Made by a program: the position numbers and the translations under genes. The notes below the pieces were generated by a model. It saw only the letters and a program-made list of their open reading frames with translations, made no database searches and had not been told where the DNA came from. Below, in pieces: positions 5,366 through 7,203 of a stretch of 7,203 nt of DNA; the stretch's first letter is position 1, and every line of letters begins with the position of its first letter. Location of the stretch: positions 1 through 7,203 of the forward strand of contig JALXFQ010000120.1 in NCBI GenBank assembly GCA_027067235.1. Direction: 5' to 3'. The DNA is from Gammaproteobacteria bacterium. Lineage in GTDB: Bacteria > Pseudomonadota > Gammaproteobacteria > QOAV01.

Positions 5366-6040
5366 CTACAGCTCCGCCCACATGCGCACCAGATTGATGT
5401 AGGAATGGTCAATTTTCCGGGTCAATTCGGCCTCTGGCTCTGTTTCAAGCATCTGTTCACGCGCCTGGCCCAGCTCGGCCAGCACCGCGCGCTGCCCGGG
5501 ATCCCGGATCATGGACTGGGTCCAGGTTACCGCCACCAGGCGCTCACCGGAAACGACCGGCCTCACCCGATGCAGTGACCCGGATGGATAAAATACCGCA
5601 TCGCCTGCTTCGCATTTCACCAGATTCTCGCCAAACGGGGTCTTGATCTCCAGTTCGCCGCCCTCATACTCGTCGGGGCCGCTCAGAAAAACGGTCGAAG
5701 ATACATCCGTGCGATAACGACCACCCATGGGCCCCATGACCGGGTCGTCAATATGCTCGCCGTATTCCATGCCGGCGGTATAGCGCGCGAAAAAAGCACC
5801 GGACATGCGATGCGGCAGGGCGGCGAGCTTGAACAGCGGGTGCTCTACCAGAGCACCCAGCACCAGAGTGTTCAGATATTCCATCTGTTGTTCACTGCCC
5901 GCCATTTCCTCATTGCGTTTGACGCGCTGCGCCACCTTGCCGGCGGACAGTCTGCCATCCACAAATTTTGCATGATCCAGCAGCTCGCGCGCTTTTTCCA
6001 GCTGGCGTTTTCGCAGAAGTTTTTTGATGTGATAGAGCAT
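5366..6040 (-). CDS. piuC: PKHD-type Fe(II)/2-oxoglutarate dioxygenase (PiuC/YbiX family)
   Basis: 224 aa, matching the roughly 225-aa PiuC/YbiX family. The ATG at 6040 has GAGG 5 bases upstream; the open frame continues to 6118 but the extra residues are outside the family start (MLYHIKKLLRKRQLEKAR). The jelly-roll core contains the iron ligands His96 and Asp98 (YGEHIDD) and His157 (GSLHRVRPV), with Arg167 (GERLVAVTW) as the expected 2-oxoglutarate contact; all key residues are present. The C-terminus (residues 173-224) has the extra helical region ending in YINLVRMWAEL that is typical of this family. Members are often encoded beside TonB-dependent siderophore receptors and linked to iron uptake, but their substrate is not established. 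No receptor gene is in this window. It follows the other dioxygenase by 96 bases and may share its transcript. Confidence 0.94.
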   Translation of the reverse strand: MLYHIKKLLRKRQLEKARELLDHAKFVDGRLSAGKVAQRVKRNEEMAGSEQQMEYLNTLVLGALVEHPLFKLAALPHRMSGAFFARYTAGMEYGEHIDDPVMGPMGGRYRTDVSSTVFLSGPDEYEGGELEIKTPFGENLVKCEAGDAVFYPSGSLHRVRPVVSGERLVAVTWTQSMIRDPGQRAVLAELGQAREQMLETEPEAELTRKIDHSYINLVRMWAEL

Positions 6041-6136
6041 GGGAACCTCGATGTCAGCAGTTTGTATGGTCGCGGGGTTCGTGTTCGGGGCATAGCCAGC
6101 GGAGGCGACGAGATACAACCGGGGCGGCGGCCGGCC

Positions 6137-6724
6137 TTACCTGAACACCAGCCAGGTGGTAGCAATATATTTAACCCCTCTGGTCACGGGCGCCGCGCGG
6201 TGTTCGTGGGTCCAGAACGGTGGGAACAGCACCAGCTTGCCGGTTTCAGGCGTCACTGAAATATCCTGAAAGCGGAAATCCGTGCGACCGCCCTCTTCCA
6301 CCTCGTTCAGATACCACAAAGCCACCAGCTGACGTTCGGCAAACTGGTGACTGCCGCCGTCGATATGCCAGTCGTAGTATTCGCCTGGCCGATAACGCTG
6401 CAGGTTGTAGCCCATGTCCTTGAACGGCCCCTTGAAATAGGGGAAGCGTTTGCGCACCTCGGCCAGAGCCATACCGTGCGACTGGAACAGTACCTGATCC
6501 AGGTCGCGCCAGTTTTTCTTGCCGCTGACCACCAGGTCGGTGGTTTTCTTGATTTCGCCGCCGGCTTTGGCCATCTGGCCGATACGGCCGGGATACTGCT
6601 CGTCCTGCAACAGCTCGAAACGGCGCACCGCTTCGCGGCAGACTTCCGCCGGCAGGGCGTTTTTTACCTCGAACACGAAACTGCCCGGTTTCACCTCGTT
6701 CAGTTGATAGGGCGAGAACTGCAT
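6137..6724 (-). CDS. Fe(II)/2-oxoglutarate dioxygenase, prolyl-4-hydroxylase-like
   Basis: 195 aa, cytosolic, no signal peptide. The ATG at 6724 lies 10 bases after the stop of the upstream 113-aa gene and has only a weak ribosome binding site, consistent with coupled translation; longer in-frame starts would lie inside that gene. The double-stranded beta-helix core shows His120 and Asp122 (YDWHIDGG), His175 (HEHRAAPV) and Lys185 (GVKYIATTWLVF), expected to hold iron and 2-oxoglutarate; the basic residue is Lys, as in prolyl hydroxylases, rather than the Arg of PiuC. FRFQDISVTPETGKLVLFPPFW (150-171) fits the strand leading to the distal histidine. Length and motifs fit bacterial P4H-like 2OG-Fe(II) oxygenases. 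The substrate is unknown; a protein target or a small molecule are both possible. It sits between a small unknown protein and a PiuC-type enzyme. Confidence 0.9.
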   Translation of the reverse strand: MQFSPYQLNEVKPGSFVFEVKNALPAEVCREAVRRFELLQDEQYPGRIGQMAKAGGEIKKTTDLVVSGKKNWRDLDQVLFQSHGMALAEVRKRFPYFKGPFKDMGYNLQRYRPGEYYDWHIDGGSHQFAERQLVALWYLNEVEEGGRTDFRFQDISVTPETGKLVLFPPFWTHEHRAAPVTRGVKYIATTWLVFR

Positions 6725-6734
6725 GGCGGAAAAC

Positions 6735-7076
6735 TCAATTAAACTCGTGGCTGGCGCCCATGATGATTTCGGTCTGCTGCATTTCGCCGCCGGTATCCAC
6801 ATCGACGCCGGCAATGCCCGGCATGCGCGTGAGTATGTAGCCGGCCATGAGCTGCACCATGGTTTTCTTGCTGCTTTCCATGGCGCCCAGCATGCGATCC
6901 GCGACGATGCGGATGCGATCTTCCTGCCCCGGCTTTTCCACCCATTCACGGTGCATCTGGTAGCCCCGGTCCATATCGGCATCCATCTGATTAAAGAATT
7001 CCTCGCCTTCCACCAGCATTTCATCAGGCACATCAACCTTATGGGTCACGCCCTCGATGACTACTTCCAGTATCAT
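6735..7076 (-). CDS. Small acidic protein of unknown function, paired with a 2OG dioxygenase
   Basis: 113 aa, not recognised. The ATG at 7076 has AGGGG (+ coordinates 7085-7089) 8 bases upstream; an in-frame ATG at 7115 would place the start inside a terminator hairpin and is rejected. There is no signal peptide or membrane helix. The N-terminus ILEVVIEGVTHKVDVPDEML (2-21) looks like two short beta strands. Residues 22-90 are charged, likely helical and methionine-rich (EEFFNQMDADMDRGYQMHREW). The C-terminal part contains GIAGVDVDTGGEMQQTEIIMG (residues 88-108). The protein is clearly acidic. It ends 10 bases before the dioxygenase start, so the two are probably co-translated. A role as substrate, partner or unrelated operon member cannot be decided. 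An intrinsic terminator ends about 19 bases before its ATG. Confidence 0.82.
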   Translation of the reverse strand: MILEVVIEGVTHKVDVPDEMLVEGEEFFNQMDADMDRGYQMHREWVEKPGQEDRIRIVADRMLGAMESSKKTMVQLMAGYILTRMPGIAGVDVDTGGEMQQTEIIMGASHEFN

Positions 7077-7095
7077 TTTTTTTACCCCTGAAACG

Positions 7096-7130
7096 AAAAA
7101 AGCAGGTAGAACCAAAGCCCTACCTGCTTT
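7096..7130 (-). terminator. Intrinsic terminator on the minus strand, directly before the 113-aa gene
   Basis: An 11-bp perfect stem (7099-7109 with 7120-7130) with a 10-base loop is followed on the minus strand by six T residues (7101-7096). The + strand lacks a matching T-run. It lies 21 bases after the stop codon of the partial gene at the right edge and only about 19 bases before the next start codon, so it either ends the upstream transcript or attenuates the downstream operon. Confidence 0.8.
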
Positions 7131-7151
7131 CGACCTGCCAGCCGCGGAAGC

Positions 7152-7203
7152 TTACTTCCAGTCAGCCCAGCCGTCGGTTTTCTTTTCCTTGCCTGCGGCA
7201 TAA
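7152..7203 (-). CDS. C-terminal end of an unidentified protein (truncated by window)
   Basis: On the minus strand a frame open from the window edge ends in TAA at 7154-7152 and encodes the tail YAAGKEKKTDGWADWK. The intrinsic terminator 21 bases beyond supports a real gene end here. The tail is lysine-rich with two tryptophans; too little is visible to name the family. Confidence 0.55.
   Translation of the reverse strand, partial: YAAGKEKKTDGWADWK

Overview
The window reads as an ordinary chromosomal segment of a moderately GC-rich, respiring gammaproteobacterium. This is an inference from CcoG/FixH-type cbb3 oxidase assembly genes, a MucD/DegQ-type Do protease with a sigma-E-like promoter, a PiuC/YbiX-type hydroxylase, and E. 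coli-like promoters and terminators. The genus cannot be fixed from this sequence. I see no insertion sequence, CRISPR array, tRNA, rRNA or phage gene.

Left block (1-2285, + strand): the 3' part of ccoG (two-[4Fe-4S] membrane protein), then ccoH/fixH, then an unrecognised 222-aa soluble protein. This looks like the distal end of a cbb3 cytochrome oxidase cluster whose ccoNO(Q)P genes would lie to the left. The copper-ATPase gene ccoI, often next in such clusters, is not present.

Centre (2286-3120, + strand): about 310 bases with no credible gene, ending in an AT-rich tract and a good sigma-70 promoter. About 180 nt later there is a very strong intrinsic terminator, with no credible reading frame in between. 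I call this a candidate small RNA. It carries five GGA triplets, two of them in hexaloops of predicted hairpins, so a CsrA/RsmA-sequestering role is possible but unproven. The same segment could instead be an attenuating leader for the small cupin gene that starts 66 nt after the terminator.

Right block (3186-7203, all - strand; transcription runs right to left). In transcription order: the last codons of an unidentified gene and its terminator; a 113-aa acidic protein of unknown function; a 195-aa prolyl-4-hydroxylase-like Fe(II)/2-oxoglutarate dioxygenase; a 224-aa PiuC/YbiX (PKHD-type) Fe(II)/2-oxoglutarate dioxygenase; a Do-family periplasmic serine protease with a degP-like sigma-E promoter; and a CspA-family cold-shock protein with its own promoter and a long leader. 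The 113-aa protein and the P4H-like enzyme are 10 bases apart and probably co-transcribed. The protease and cold-shock genes appear separately controlled, by envelope stress and by a leader-type mechanism respectively.

The points most worth following up are the candidate sRNA/leader at 2562-2775, the terminator placed directly in front of the 113-aa gene, the two adjacent dioxygenases of different families, and the palindrome inside the sigma-E promoter spacer.
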